From Candidatus Pelagibacterales bacterium (GTDB lineage Bacteria; Pseudomonadota; Alphaproteobacteria; Pelagibacterales; AG-422-B15), in assembly GCA_016777745.1 (NCBI GenBank), contig JADHQX010000097.1:1-5578 (forward strand): DNA of 5,578 nucleotides, read 5' to 3'. The notes under the pieces were generated by a model that saw nothing but the letters and a program-made list of their open reading frames with translations, was not told the DNA's origin and ran no database searches. Of this stretch, positions 1-5,578 are shown piece after piece; the stretch's first letter is position 1, and every line of letters starts with the position of its first letter. Both the position numbers and the translations under genes were made by a program.

Positions 1-908
1 ATTATGTATTCTTTTGTAACTCAGGCGCTGAAGCAATTGAAGCAGCTATAAAAATTGCCAGAAGATACTTTTATGTGACAGAAGGCTCTTTAACAAAAAA
101 TGAAATTATAACATTTTCAGGATCCTTTCATGGTCGAACGATAGGAGCTTTAGCAGCCGGAGGTCTTGAAAAATTAGATGGATTTAATACCTCAGTACCT
201 GGTTTTAAGCAATTACAATATAATGATCATAAGGCGTTAGAGGCTGCCGTGTCTAAAGACACAGCAGCGATTCTCATTGAGCCGATTCAAGGTGAGGGCG
301 GTGTCTCAGTCTTGCCCGTAGAGTGTTTAATAGGTTTGAGAAAATTATGTGATGAAAATAATATATTATTAATATTTGATGAAGTTCAATGTGGTTTCTT
401 GAGGTCTGGAAAAATGTTTGCTCATCAATGGGCGGATATTGAACCAGATATAATGACAACAGCCAAAGCGATTGCCAATGGTTTTCCATTGGGCGCAACA
501 ATGACTTCAAAAAAAGTAGGGGATGTTATGCACCATGGTACTCATGGCTCAACATATGGTGGTAATCCACTTGCAGTTGCCGTAGGTAATGCTGTGTTAG
601 ATATAATGCAAAAAGAAATATTCTTAGAAAATTTAAAAAAAGTATCTAGTTATTTTCTTGCAGGCTTAAAGGAAATTTCAAATAAATTTCCAGACTCTAT
701 TAGTGAAATTAGGGGGAAAGGATTAATCTTAGGATTAAAGTGTATGAAAGACAATCTTAAATTTGTAGAACAGCTTAGAAAACAAAAGATGTTAACTATC
801 AAAGCGGGAGATAATGTAGTTCGATTACTTCCTCCTTTAACTCTGTCAATTAAAGAATGTGACGAAGCTCTTGAAAAAATCACCAAGGCATGTAATTCAG
901 GTTATTAA
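1..908 (+). CDS. argD: Acetylornithine aminotransferase ArgD, 5'-truncated by window edge
   Basis: Class III PLP-dependent aminotransferase, predicted to convert N-acetylglutamate semialdehyde to N-acetylornithine with glutamate as amino donor, in the cytoplasm. The frame is open from the first complete codon at position 3; a GTG at 75 is internal, since the codons before it encode the conserved NSGAEA phosphate-binding loop (18-35). Further family motifs are SFHGRT (123-140), EPIQGEGG (279-302), the PLP-ring aspartate of FDEVQ (378-380), the Schiff-base lysine of TTAKAIANG (465-467) and HGSTYGGNPLA (543-575). About 301 residues are visible against roughly 390-400 for the family, so about 90-100 N-terminal residues lie upstream. 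The stop is 2 bp before argF, which supports ArgD over other class III aminotransferases. Some ArgD enzymes also act as succinyldiaminopimelate aminotransferase; sequence alone cannot exclude that. Confidence 0.95.
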   Translation, partial: YVFFCNSGAEAIEAAIKIARRYFYVTEGSLTKNEIITFSGSFHGRTIGALAAGGLEKLDGFNTSVPGFKQLQYNDHKALEAAVSKDTAAILIEPIQGEGGVSVLPVECLIGLRKLCDENNILLIFDEVQCGFLRSGKMFAHQWADIEPDIMTTAKAIANGFPLGATMTSKKVGDVMHHGTHGSTYGGNPLAVAVGNAVLDIMQKEIFLENLKKVSSYFLAGLKEISNKFPDSISEIRGKGLILGLKCMKDNLKFVEQLRKQKMLTIKAGDNVVRLLPPLTLSIKECDEALEKITKACNSGY

Positions 909-910
909 AT

Positions 911-1813
911 ATGAAAAACTTACTAAATATAAACGATCTTTCAAAAGATGAGATTTTAAAAATAATTAATGCAGCAATAGATAGTAAAAAAAATAAGAAA
1001 CATTCTATTCAAGCTAAAGATAAAACTTTGGCAATGATTTTTGAAAAAAGTTCAACTCGTACAAGAATTTCCTTTGAACTTGCCATAAAGCAATTAGGCG
1101 GTTTATCCATTATGTTAGATAAAGATCATTTGCATTTAGGCAAAAGAGAAACATTAGCAGACACTGCAAAAACTTTATCACAGTATGCAGATATTATTAT
1201 GATGAGATCAAATAACCATTCAACATTAGAAAATCTTGCAAAACATTCAAGTGTCCCGGTGATAAATGGATTATCAGATCTTTCTCATCCGTGCCAAACG
1301 TTAGCAACATTAATGACAATTAAAGAAATCAAGGGAACATTAGAAAATATTAATATTTCATGGTTTGGTCCAATTAGTAATGTTGCACATTCTTTAATCG
1401 ATGCTGCAAATAAAAACTTAGGCTTCAATTTAAATATTTATTGTCCAAAATATTATCAAGATGTTTATTTTCAAAAACTAAAAGATATGAATAAAGAGAT
1501 TTCTTTAGATAAAATTAACTTAAGAGAGTTGAACCTAAATCAAATGGATCCAACAGATGTGATATACACTGATACGTGGTTTTCAATGGGGGATATTGAA
1601 GATAGTACAAAAATTAAGATGCTTTCAAAATATACTGTCAATCAAGATCTAATGTCGAAGGTAAATTCAGATTGCATATTTTTACACTGCCTACCTGCTA
1701 ACCGTTCCCAAGAAGTATCAGGCGAAGTTATAGATGGCCCTCAATCATATGTATGGCAAGAAGCTCAAAATCGATTACATGTTCAAAAAGAACTATTGCT
1801 TAAATTTTTGTAA
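911..1813 (+). CDS. argF: Ornithine carbamoyltransferase ArgF
   Basis: Transfers the carbamoyl group of carbamoyl phosphate to ornithine, giving citrulline, in the cytoplasm. The 300 residues are near the usual family length. The carbamoyl-phosphate-binding STRTR is at residues 48-52 and HPCQ at 126-129. The ornithine-side SMG loop is at 225-227, preceded by D221. The catalytic-cysteine motif HCLPA is at 269-273 (C270), followed by the family tail EVIDGPQS. Two departures are visible: the loop usually read GD-x-NN is GPISN (153-157), keeping the last Asn, and HCLPA is followed by NR where HR is common. The ATG is 2 bp after the argD stop with only a weak AGG upstream, so translational coupling to argD is likely. 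Acetyl- or succinylornithine transcarbamylase is a less likely alternative. No promoter was seen between the two genes. Confidence 0.95.
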   Translation: MKNLLNINDLSKDEILKIINAAIDSKKNKKHSIQAKDKTLAMIFEKSSTRTRISFELAIKQLGGLSIMLDKDHLHLGKRETLADTAKTLSQYADIIMMRSNNHSTLENLAKHSSVPVINGLSDLSHPCQTLATLMTIKEIKGTLENINISWFGPISNVAHSLIDAANKNLGFNLNIYCPKYYQDVYFQKLKDMNKEISLDKINLRELNLNQMDPTDVIYTDTWFSMGDIEDSTKIKMLSKYTVNQDLMSKVNSDCIFLHCLPANRSQEVSGEVIDGPQSYVWQEAQNRLHVQKELLLKFL

Positions 1814-1816
1814 CTT

Positions 1817-3271
1817 CTATTTCTTCCAAAATTGAGGCATTAAAAGAACAAGAACCGTAAATAATTCTAGTCTACCAATTAGCATTGCAAAAATTAACAC
1901 CCATTTAGCACCAAAAGGAATACCAAAAAAATTTCCTTCGGGTCCAATGGTTGAGCCTAGACCTGGACCAACATTAGCAAGAGAAGTGGCTGCAGCAGAT
2001 AACGAAGTAATAAAGTCAAGTTGAGTTGTAGAAAGCAATAATGCAATAATAATAAAAATAAGAATAAAAATAAAAAAGAAGCTCATTACAGAAGTTACAA
2101 CATCGTCTGATAATTTTTTATTATTATAATGTGAAATAAAAACACCATGAGGGTGTAAAATCTTTTTAATCTGATTTCTAGCTGTCTCAAATAAAATCTG
2201 AAATCTAAAAACCTTTATTCCACAAGTTGTAGAGCCTGCACAGCCACCTACAAACATTCCAAAGAATAAAAGGTAGATAGGAAAAGCGCCCCAAAGATTA
2301 TAATTATCTGTACTGTATCCAGTTCCAGTTATTATTGAGATAACGTTGAATAAGCCATGTCTGATTGCATCAGATATATTTTTAATATCATAAAACCATA
2401 AATAAAATATTACCAAGCTACAGCTTAATAAAATAATTATTAAAAAAGTTATGATCTGTTGATCTTTAAAAAAATTAGATATTTTACCTTTATAAATTTG
2501 TAAATAAATTAGTATTGGCAAGCTAGCTAATATCATAAATATAGAGGATACATAATCTATTCCGGCACTATTAAATGCACCGATTGATCCTGATTTAGTT
2601 GAAAACCCTCCAGTAGCAATAGTTGTCATACTATGGTTAACAGCATCAAAAATCCCCATTCCAAATAACCAGTAACCAAATGCACATAAAGATGTAAGTG
2701 ATATGTAAATTGTTAATACAGCTGAGGCTACTTGAGCTGTTCGTGGTAAAATTTTATCACTTGTATCAGAAGATTCAGTTCTAAAAACTTGCATGCCACC
2801 TACCTGTAAAACAGGCAGAATACTAATTGCCATAACAATAATTCCTATGCCACCAAGCCATTGCAACAATGATCTCCATATTAAAAGACCTCTAGTCATT
2901 GCTTCTAGGTCAGTAATAATAGTTGAACCAGTGGTTGTTACGCCAGACATTGACTCAAATATTGAGTCAGTAAGTGAAAATTCAAGATCAGAAATGTAAA
3001 ATGGTATAGCGCCGAACAAAGCTATAACTGACCAAGACGCCGTTGTTAAAAGGAATGCATCCTTTGTAGTTAATTTACTTTCCTCACCATCACCACGAGT
3101 GGATAAAAAAATTGATATACCAAAACCTAAACAAAACAATGAAGAGATAAAAAAAGAAACCCATGTTTGGCTTGAGTAAATTAGATCAACTAAGGCTGGT
3201 ATCAACATTAATGCGCTTAAAGCAATTAATAAAATACCTAATACATTTAGTATTAATTTAAAATTAAACAT
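1817..3271 (-). CDS. trkH: Trk-type potassium uptake membrane subunit TrkH
   Basis: Integral inner-membrane K+-translocating subunit of the Trk system, normally gated by the NAD-binding cytoplasmic partner TrkA, which is not in this window. The 484-residue length matches typical TrkH. The four membrane-pore-membrane repeats show filter loops at residues 109-117 (SGVTTTGST), 215-225 (MTTIATGGFST), 312-320 (SIITGTGYS) and 430-438 (SLANVGPGL region), all with the filter glycine that favours K+ over Na+. Other family signatures are VGGCAGSTTCGIKV (341-354) and GRLELFTVLVLL (466-477). It starts 20 bp after the folE stop and appears to be the last gene of an apaG-folE-trkH transcription unit. Its stop lies 3 bp from the argF stop on the opposite strand. 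No strong Shine-Dalgarno sequence is seen. Confidence 0.95.
   Translation of the reverse strand: MFNFKLILNVLGILLIALSALMLIPALVDLIYSSQTWVSFFISSLFCLGFGISIFLSTRGDGEESKLTTKDAFLLTTASWSVIALFGAIPFYISDLEFSLTDSIFESMSGVTTTGSTIITDLEAMTRGLLIWRSLLQWLGGIGIIVMAISILPVLQVGGMQVFRTESSDTSDKILPRTAQVASAVLTIYISLTSLCAFGYWLFGMGIFDAVNHSMTTIATGGFSTKSGSIGAFNSAGIDYVSSIFMILASLPILIYLQIYKGKISNFFKDQQIITFLIIILLSCSLVIFYLWFYDIKNISDAIRHGLFNVISIITGTGYSTDNYNLWGAFPIYLLFFGMFVGGCAGSTTCGIKVFRFQILFETARNQIKKILHPHGVFISHYNNKKLSDDVVTSVMSFFFIFILIFIIIALLLSTTQLDFITSLSAAATSLANVGPGLGSTIGPEGNFFGIPFGAKWVLIFAMLIGRLELFTVLVLLMPQFWKK
2951..2969. repeat. Perfect 8-bp inverted repeat inside trkH
   Basis: TGACTCAA and TTGAGTCA flank a 3-nt centre (ATA). 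On the minus strand it encodes the TDSIFES segment just before the first TrkH filter loop, a conserved stretch, so the symmetry may come from the coding sequence alone. A dyad this long is expected to turn up a few times by chance in 5.5 kb of AT-rich DNA. No function is assigned. Confidence 0.4.
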
Positions 3272-3281
3272 TTTTCAGTGC

Positions 3282-3299
3282 AGGTTTATTTCTAAACCT
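3282..3299 (-). other. Small hairpin with GAAA loop across the folE stop codon
   Basis: Read on the minus strand, AGGTTTA-GAAA-TAAACCT forms a perfect 7-bp stem with a GNRA-class tetraloop. The stem and loop contain the folE TAG stop (3292-3294), and the hairpin ends 10 nt before the trkH ATG. No T-run follows on the minus strand, so it is not a terminator for folE. On the plus strand six Ts (3299-3304) overlap and follow the second arm, a weak terminator-like layout for any antisense transcript. Only two of the seven pairs are G-C, so stability is low. Confidence 0.35.
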
Positions 3300-3933
3300 T
3301 TTTTAGGATCGAACCTTGTTGGATCATACTGTAAAATTCTTTTCTAGTCGAAGCATCTGTTCTAAATTTACCAAGTAGTTGGCTAGTTACCATGGATATT
3401 CCAGGTTCATTTATTCCTCTTGTGGTCATACATTCATGTTGTGCCTCAATAACAACAGCAACACCACGTGGCTTAAGAACTTCTTGTAAACAATTAGCAA
3501 TTTCTGCAGTAAGTTTTTCTTGTACTTGCATCCTTTTAGAAAATATTCTTGTGATTCTTGCTAATTTACTTATCCCTACAACTCTTTTGTTAGGCAAATA
3601 AGCAACATGTGCACTTCCAATAAAGGGTGCCATATGATGTTCGCAATGTGATTCTACTCGTATATCTTTGAGCATGATAATTTCATCGTAACCTTCTATT
3701 TCAGAAAATGTTTTGTTTAAAACTTCTTTAGGATCTTGGTTGTAACCCCCATACCAATCTTGATATGCTTTTACTACTCTTTTAGGAGTGTCTAATAAAC
3801 CTTCTCTATTTGGATCTTCTCCAACAAAACTAATTAGTGTTCTAACAGCTTTTTCAGCTTCAGCATTGCTGGGCTTTTTAACTAATGTTTTTTTTACAGG
3901 TTTTTTAGCTGTTGTTTTTTTCGTGTTTTTCAT
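3292..3933 (-). CDS. folE: GTP cyclohydrolase I FolE with lysine-rich N-terminal tail
   Basis: Zinc enzyme converting GTP to 7,8-dihydroneopterin triphosphate and formate, the first step of tetrahydrofolate synthesis; family members form cytoplasmic decamers. Of 213 residues, the conserved domain starts near residue 25. It has [16 protein letters not shown] (38-53), the zinc-site [11 protein letters not shown] (94-104; C97 and H100 as ligands, H99 catalytic), SKLARI (122-127), the QEKLT region near 138, and VIEAQHECM (161-169; H166, and C168 as third zinc ligand). The C97-C168 spacing of 71 equals that of the E. coli ligands C110-C181. The first 20 residues carry nine lysines and are coded over A-runs of 7 and 8. 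The ATG at 3931-3933 is the best start; the next in-frame Met is deep in the domain. It lies 50 bp after apaG and 20 bp before trkH. Confidence 0.95.
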   Translation of the reverse strand: MKNTKKTTAKKPVKKTLVKKPSNAEAEKAVRTLISFVGEDPNREGLLDTPKRVVKAYQDWYGGYNQDPKEVLNKTFSEIEGYDEIIMLKDIRVESHCEHHMAPFIGSAHVAYLPNKRVVGISKLARITRIFSKRMQVQEKLTAEIANCLQEVLKPRGVAVVIEAQHECMTTRGINEPGISMVTSQLLGKFRTDASTRKEFYSMIQQGSILKKV

Positions 3934-3983
3934 AAGAGGGGTTTCTACATCAAAAGGAAAGTTTTTATAAGATAAATATACAA

Positions 3984-4376
3984 TTAATTAAGTTTTTTGC
4001 TATCTAGGGGTAAATCTAATGAAAATGATGGAATTTTAGCTAAAAACTCTTCACCATCATCGAGCTGCATCTTGTAGTTACCCTTCATTATGCCACTAGT
4101 CGAGTTTAAAGGTGTTCCGCTGGTATATGTAAATTTACCTCCAGGTTTTATAGTAGGTTGCTTACCAATTACACCTTTGCCCTCTACTTCTTGTCTTCTT
4201 CCATTTGAATCAATAATTTCCCAATATCTACTCTTAAGAGTAACAGGCTTGACACCTAAGTTTTCAATTGTGACATGATAAGCCCAAACATGATAATATT
4301 CTTCAGGAATAGATTGATCATCTAAGTATTCTGGAATTACTGAAATTTCTATTGAACGACTTACTTGCTTATACAT
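3984..4376 (-). CDS. apaG: ApaG family protein (DUF525)
   Basis: Small cytoplasmic protein of the ApaG/CorD family with a fibronectin-III-like beta-sandwich fold. Its biochemical role is unsettled; the family has been linked genetically to Co2+/Mg2+ phenotypes and to the neighbouring apaH in enterics. The single domain fills all 130 residues, the normal length. Hallmarks are the PEYLDDQS segment (15-22), [12 protein letters not shown] (28-39), the RYWEI-DSNGR block (50-60), the GKGVIGKQP glycine loop (67-75), TSGTPL (85-90), the SGIMKGNY region (93-100) and the C-terminal IPSFSLDLP. The start [11 protein letters not shown] matches the usual ApaG beginning. It is the first gene of the minus-strand cluster, transcribed away from lysS. 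No Shine-Dalgarno sequence precedes the ATG, and the best promoter candidate would give a transcript starting at or next to the start codon. Confidence 0.93.
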   Translation of the reverse strand: MYKQVSRSIEISVIPEYLDDQSIPEEYYHVWAYHVTIENLGVKPVTLKSRYWEIIDSNGRRQEVEGKGVIGKQPTIKPGGKFTYTSGTPLNSTSGIMKGNYKMQLDDGEEFLAKIPSFSLDLPLDSKKLN

Positions 4377-4382
4377 AGTTTA

Positions 4383-4411
4383 TATATATTAACAGGAAGA
4401 TGATTAATCAA
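4383..4411 (-). promoter_or_regulatory. Candidate sigma70 promoter for apaG-folE-trkH
   Basis: On the minus strand, TTGATT (4406-4411) and TATATA (4383-4388) each match four of six consensus bases and are separated by the optimal 17 bp. Six bases (TAAACT) lie between the -10 box and the apaG ATG, so initiation about seven bases downstream would fall on the ATG itself. The AT-rich sequence makes chance -10 matches common, so the call rests on the spacing and position. Confidence 0.45.
4401..4410. repeat. 10-bp perfect palindrome over the apaG -35 element
   Basis: TGATTAATCA reads the same on both strands and overlaps five of the six bases of the candidate apaG -35 box. It could be an operator half, but a palindrome of this length is not surprising in 147 bp of AT-rich DNA. 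No known regulator is assigned. Confidence 0.3.
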
Positions 4412-4430
4412 ACAATAAAATTAGTTAAAT

Positions 4431-4460
4431 TTACATAAGGCTTATTTGTCATTTATGTAA
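4431..4460. repeat. Inverted repeat over the lysS -35 element (operator candidate)
   Basis: TTACATAA (4431-4438) and TTATGTAA (4453-4460) are perfect 8-bp inverted half-sites. Beyond one mismatched pair, three more A-T pairs continue outward (AAA 4427-4429 with TTT 4462-4464). The half-site centres are 22 bp apart, close to two helical turns, as expected for a dimeric regulator. The dyad centre falls at the start of the candidate lysS -35 box. A hairpin terminator is unlikely: the stem has one G-C pair and the loop is 14 nt. Confidence 0.35.
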
Positions 4461-4475
4461 TTTTTATGGTACTAT
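4446..4475 (+). promoter_or_regulatory. Candidate extended -10 sigma70 promoter for lysS
   Basis: TTGTCA (4446-4451) matches five of six -35 bases. TACTAT (4470-4475) matches four of six -10 bases, including the key second A and last T. The spacer is 18 bp, and TG one base before the hexamer (4467-4468) gives an extended -10. Initiation near 4482 would leave a leader of about 42 nt before the lysS ATG. Confidence 0.5.
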
Positions 4476-4523
4476 GTATTTATAATTAAAACCTGTGTTT
4501 AGAACAAATTAATATTTCATCAA

Positions 4524-5578
4524 ATGGACAATTTTAAAGAAATAGCTTCAGAATCTAAGGCTTGGCCAATTATTGAGGCAAAAAAAATATTAGATAGAGT
4601 AACTAAATCTGGTAGTAAAAAAATAAATTTACAAACAGGTTATGGTCCCAGTGGATTGCCGCATATAGGAACTTTTGGAGAGGTTGCTAGAACTACAATG
4701 ATCTATAATGCTCTAAAAAATTTAACTGATTTAGAAATTAATCTTTTAACTTTTTCAGATGATTTGGATGGATTAAGAAAAGTTCCAGATAATATTCCAA
4801 ACACAAAACCATTAGAAGAAAATTTGAATAAACCCCTCACATCAATTCCAGATCCATTTGGTACACATTCAAGTTTTGGCGAACATAACAATGCCATGTT
4901 AAGAGATTTCTTGGATAAATTTGAATTTACCTATGAATTTAAAAGTGCCACTAAATTATACAAGTCAGGATTTTTTGACGAGCAGCTGATTAATGTTTTA
5001 AAAAATCATGATAAAATTAAAAATATTGTATTACCGACTTTGGGTGAAGATAGGCAGAAAACTTACAGTCCTTTTTTACCAATATGCCCTGATACCAATA
5101 AAGTTTTAGAGGTTGAGATATTAGAAACCAAAATTGAGTCTAATTCTATAGTCTATAAATATAATGATAAACTTTATGAGGTTCTGGTAACGGGCGGCAA
5201 CTGTAAATTGCAATGGAAAGTTGACTGGGCAATGAGATGGATTGCTTTAGGAGTAGATTATGAAATGTATGGAAAAGACCTAATTCCTACATTTCAACTT
5301 TCGGCTAAAATTTGTCGAGCATTAGGTGGAAATCCCCCTGAAAACTATTTTTATGAATTATTTCTTGATCAAAATGGAGAAAAAATTTCTAAATCTAAGG
5401 GCAACGGTTTAACTATAGACCAGTGGTTAAAGTACGCACCACCTGAGACATTGAGTTATTTTATGTATCAAAATCCTAGAAGAGCAAAAAAACTTTTTTT
5501 AGATGTAATTCCAAAGGCAACAGATGAATTTATATCTTCAATTAATAAATTTGAACAATTAAATGATAAAGAGAAATT
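4524..5578 (+). CDS. lysS: Class I lysyl-tRNA synthetase, 3'-truncated by window edge
   Basis: Attaches lysine to tRNA-Lys with ATP in the cytoplasm; the class I form is often named lysK. The frame is open from ATG 4524 to the window end, giving 351 codons of about 520-540 expected; the missing part would be the helical anticodon-binding region. Class I catalytic signatures are PSGLPHIGTFGE (42-53, HIGH-type motif at 47-50) and KISKS (287-291, codons 5382-5396). Family blocks include SDDLDGLRKVPDN (78-90), DPFGTHSSFG (110-119), a CKLQWKVDWAMRW stretch (227-239) and GKDL near 250. An in-frame TAG at 4500-4502 with no ATG after it fixes the start. No Shine-Dalgarno sequence is evident. It is transcribed divergently from apaG. 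The class II LysRS motifs are absent. Confidence 0.95.
   Translation, partial: MDNFKEIASESKAWPIIEAKKILDRVTKSGSKKINLQTGYGPSGLPHIGTFGEVARTTMIYNALKNLTDLEINLLTFSDDLDGLRKVPDNIPNTKPLEENLNKPLTSIPDPFGTHSSFGEHNNAMLRDFLDKFEFTYEFKSATKLYKSGFFDEQLINVLKNHDKIKNIVLPTLGEDRQKTYSPFLPICPDTNKVLEVEILETKIESNSIVYKYNDKLYEVLVTGGNCKLQWKVDWAMRWIALGVDYEMYGKDLIPTFQLSAKICRALGGNPPENYFYELFLDQNGEKISKSKGNGLTIDQWLKYAPPETLSYFMYQNPRRAKKLFLDVIPKATDEFISSINKFEQLNDKEK

Noticed and set aside
75..908. argD starting at the GTG at 75
   Set aside because: The frame is open to position 3 and encodes the conserved NSGAEA loop before the GTG, so the gene simply begins outside the window.
2951..2969. Inverted repeat TGACTCAA-ATA-TTGAGTCA in trkH as a regulatory hairpin
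   Set aside because: It encodes a conserved segment before filter loop 1, is far from any gene end, and dyads of this size are expected by chance in this length of DNA.
4400..4412. TGAT-TA-ATCA as an FNR/CRP-type operator
   Set aside because: FNR boxes have TTGAT and ATCAA separated by 4 bp; the spacing here is 2 bp, so the match fails.
4431..4465. Intrinsic terminator formed by TTACATAA/TTATGTAA followed by Ts
   Set aside because: The stem is almost all A-T, the loop is 14 nt, and it lies between two divergent genes, where no upstream transcript needs to end.
4377..4523. Riboswitch, T-box or tRNA in the apaG-lysS gap
   Set aside because: At 147 bp the gap is too short and AT-rich; no specifier-type stem, T-box sequence, tRNA arms or other structured-RNA signature was seen.
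4703..4897. Open frame of 64 codons on the minus strand within lysS, plus other short opposite-strand frames inside argD, trkH, folE and apaG
   Set aside because: Each lies wholly or almost wholly inside a strongly conserved gene on the other strand and shows no recognisable domain.

Overview
This AT-rich window (roughly one third G+C by hand count of sample lines) holds six protein genes and almost no spare DNA. It looks like a streamlined alphaproteobacterium, possibly a marine SAR11-like lineage. The pointers are low G+C, gaps of only 2-50 bp between neighbouring genes, an argD-argF pair, an alphaproteobacterial-type ApaG, and a class I (not class II) lysyl-tRNA synthetase, a form uncommon in bacteria outside Alphaproteobacteria and spirochaetes. 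The lineage is inferred; there is no rRNA or other marker gene here.

Layout. Positions 1-1813 (+): the C-terminal three quarters of argD (acetylornithine aminotransferase), then argF (ornithine carbamoyltransferase) 2 bp later, forming an arginine-biosynthesis operon. Positions 1817-4376 (-): apaG, folE and trkH, read in that order, converging on argF with a 3-bp gap. Positions 4377-4523: the only sizeable intergenic region (147 bp), a divergent promoter region with a promoter candidate for each side and two dyads over or beside the -35 elements. Positions 4524-5578 (+): the first 351 codons of class I lysS, running off the window.

Function. ArgD makes N-acetylornithine. After deacetylation by an enzyme not in the window, ArgF carbamoylates ornithine to citrulline. 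FolE opens the folate/pterin pathway from GTP. TrkH is the membrane subunit of a K+ uptake system. ApaG is a small beta-sandwich protein of poorly defined role. LysRS charges tRNA-Lys. Apart from the two arg genes, these are housekeeping functions with no evident shared pathway.

I found no mobile element, CRISPR array, RNA gene, phage gene, defence system or other clear sign of an undescribed system. The observations below are modest: regulatory-site candidates, a lysine-rich FolE tail encoded over A-runs, ArgF motif departures, and a rearranged gene order.
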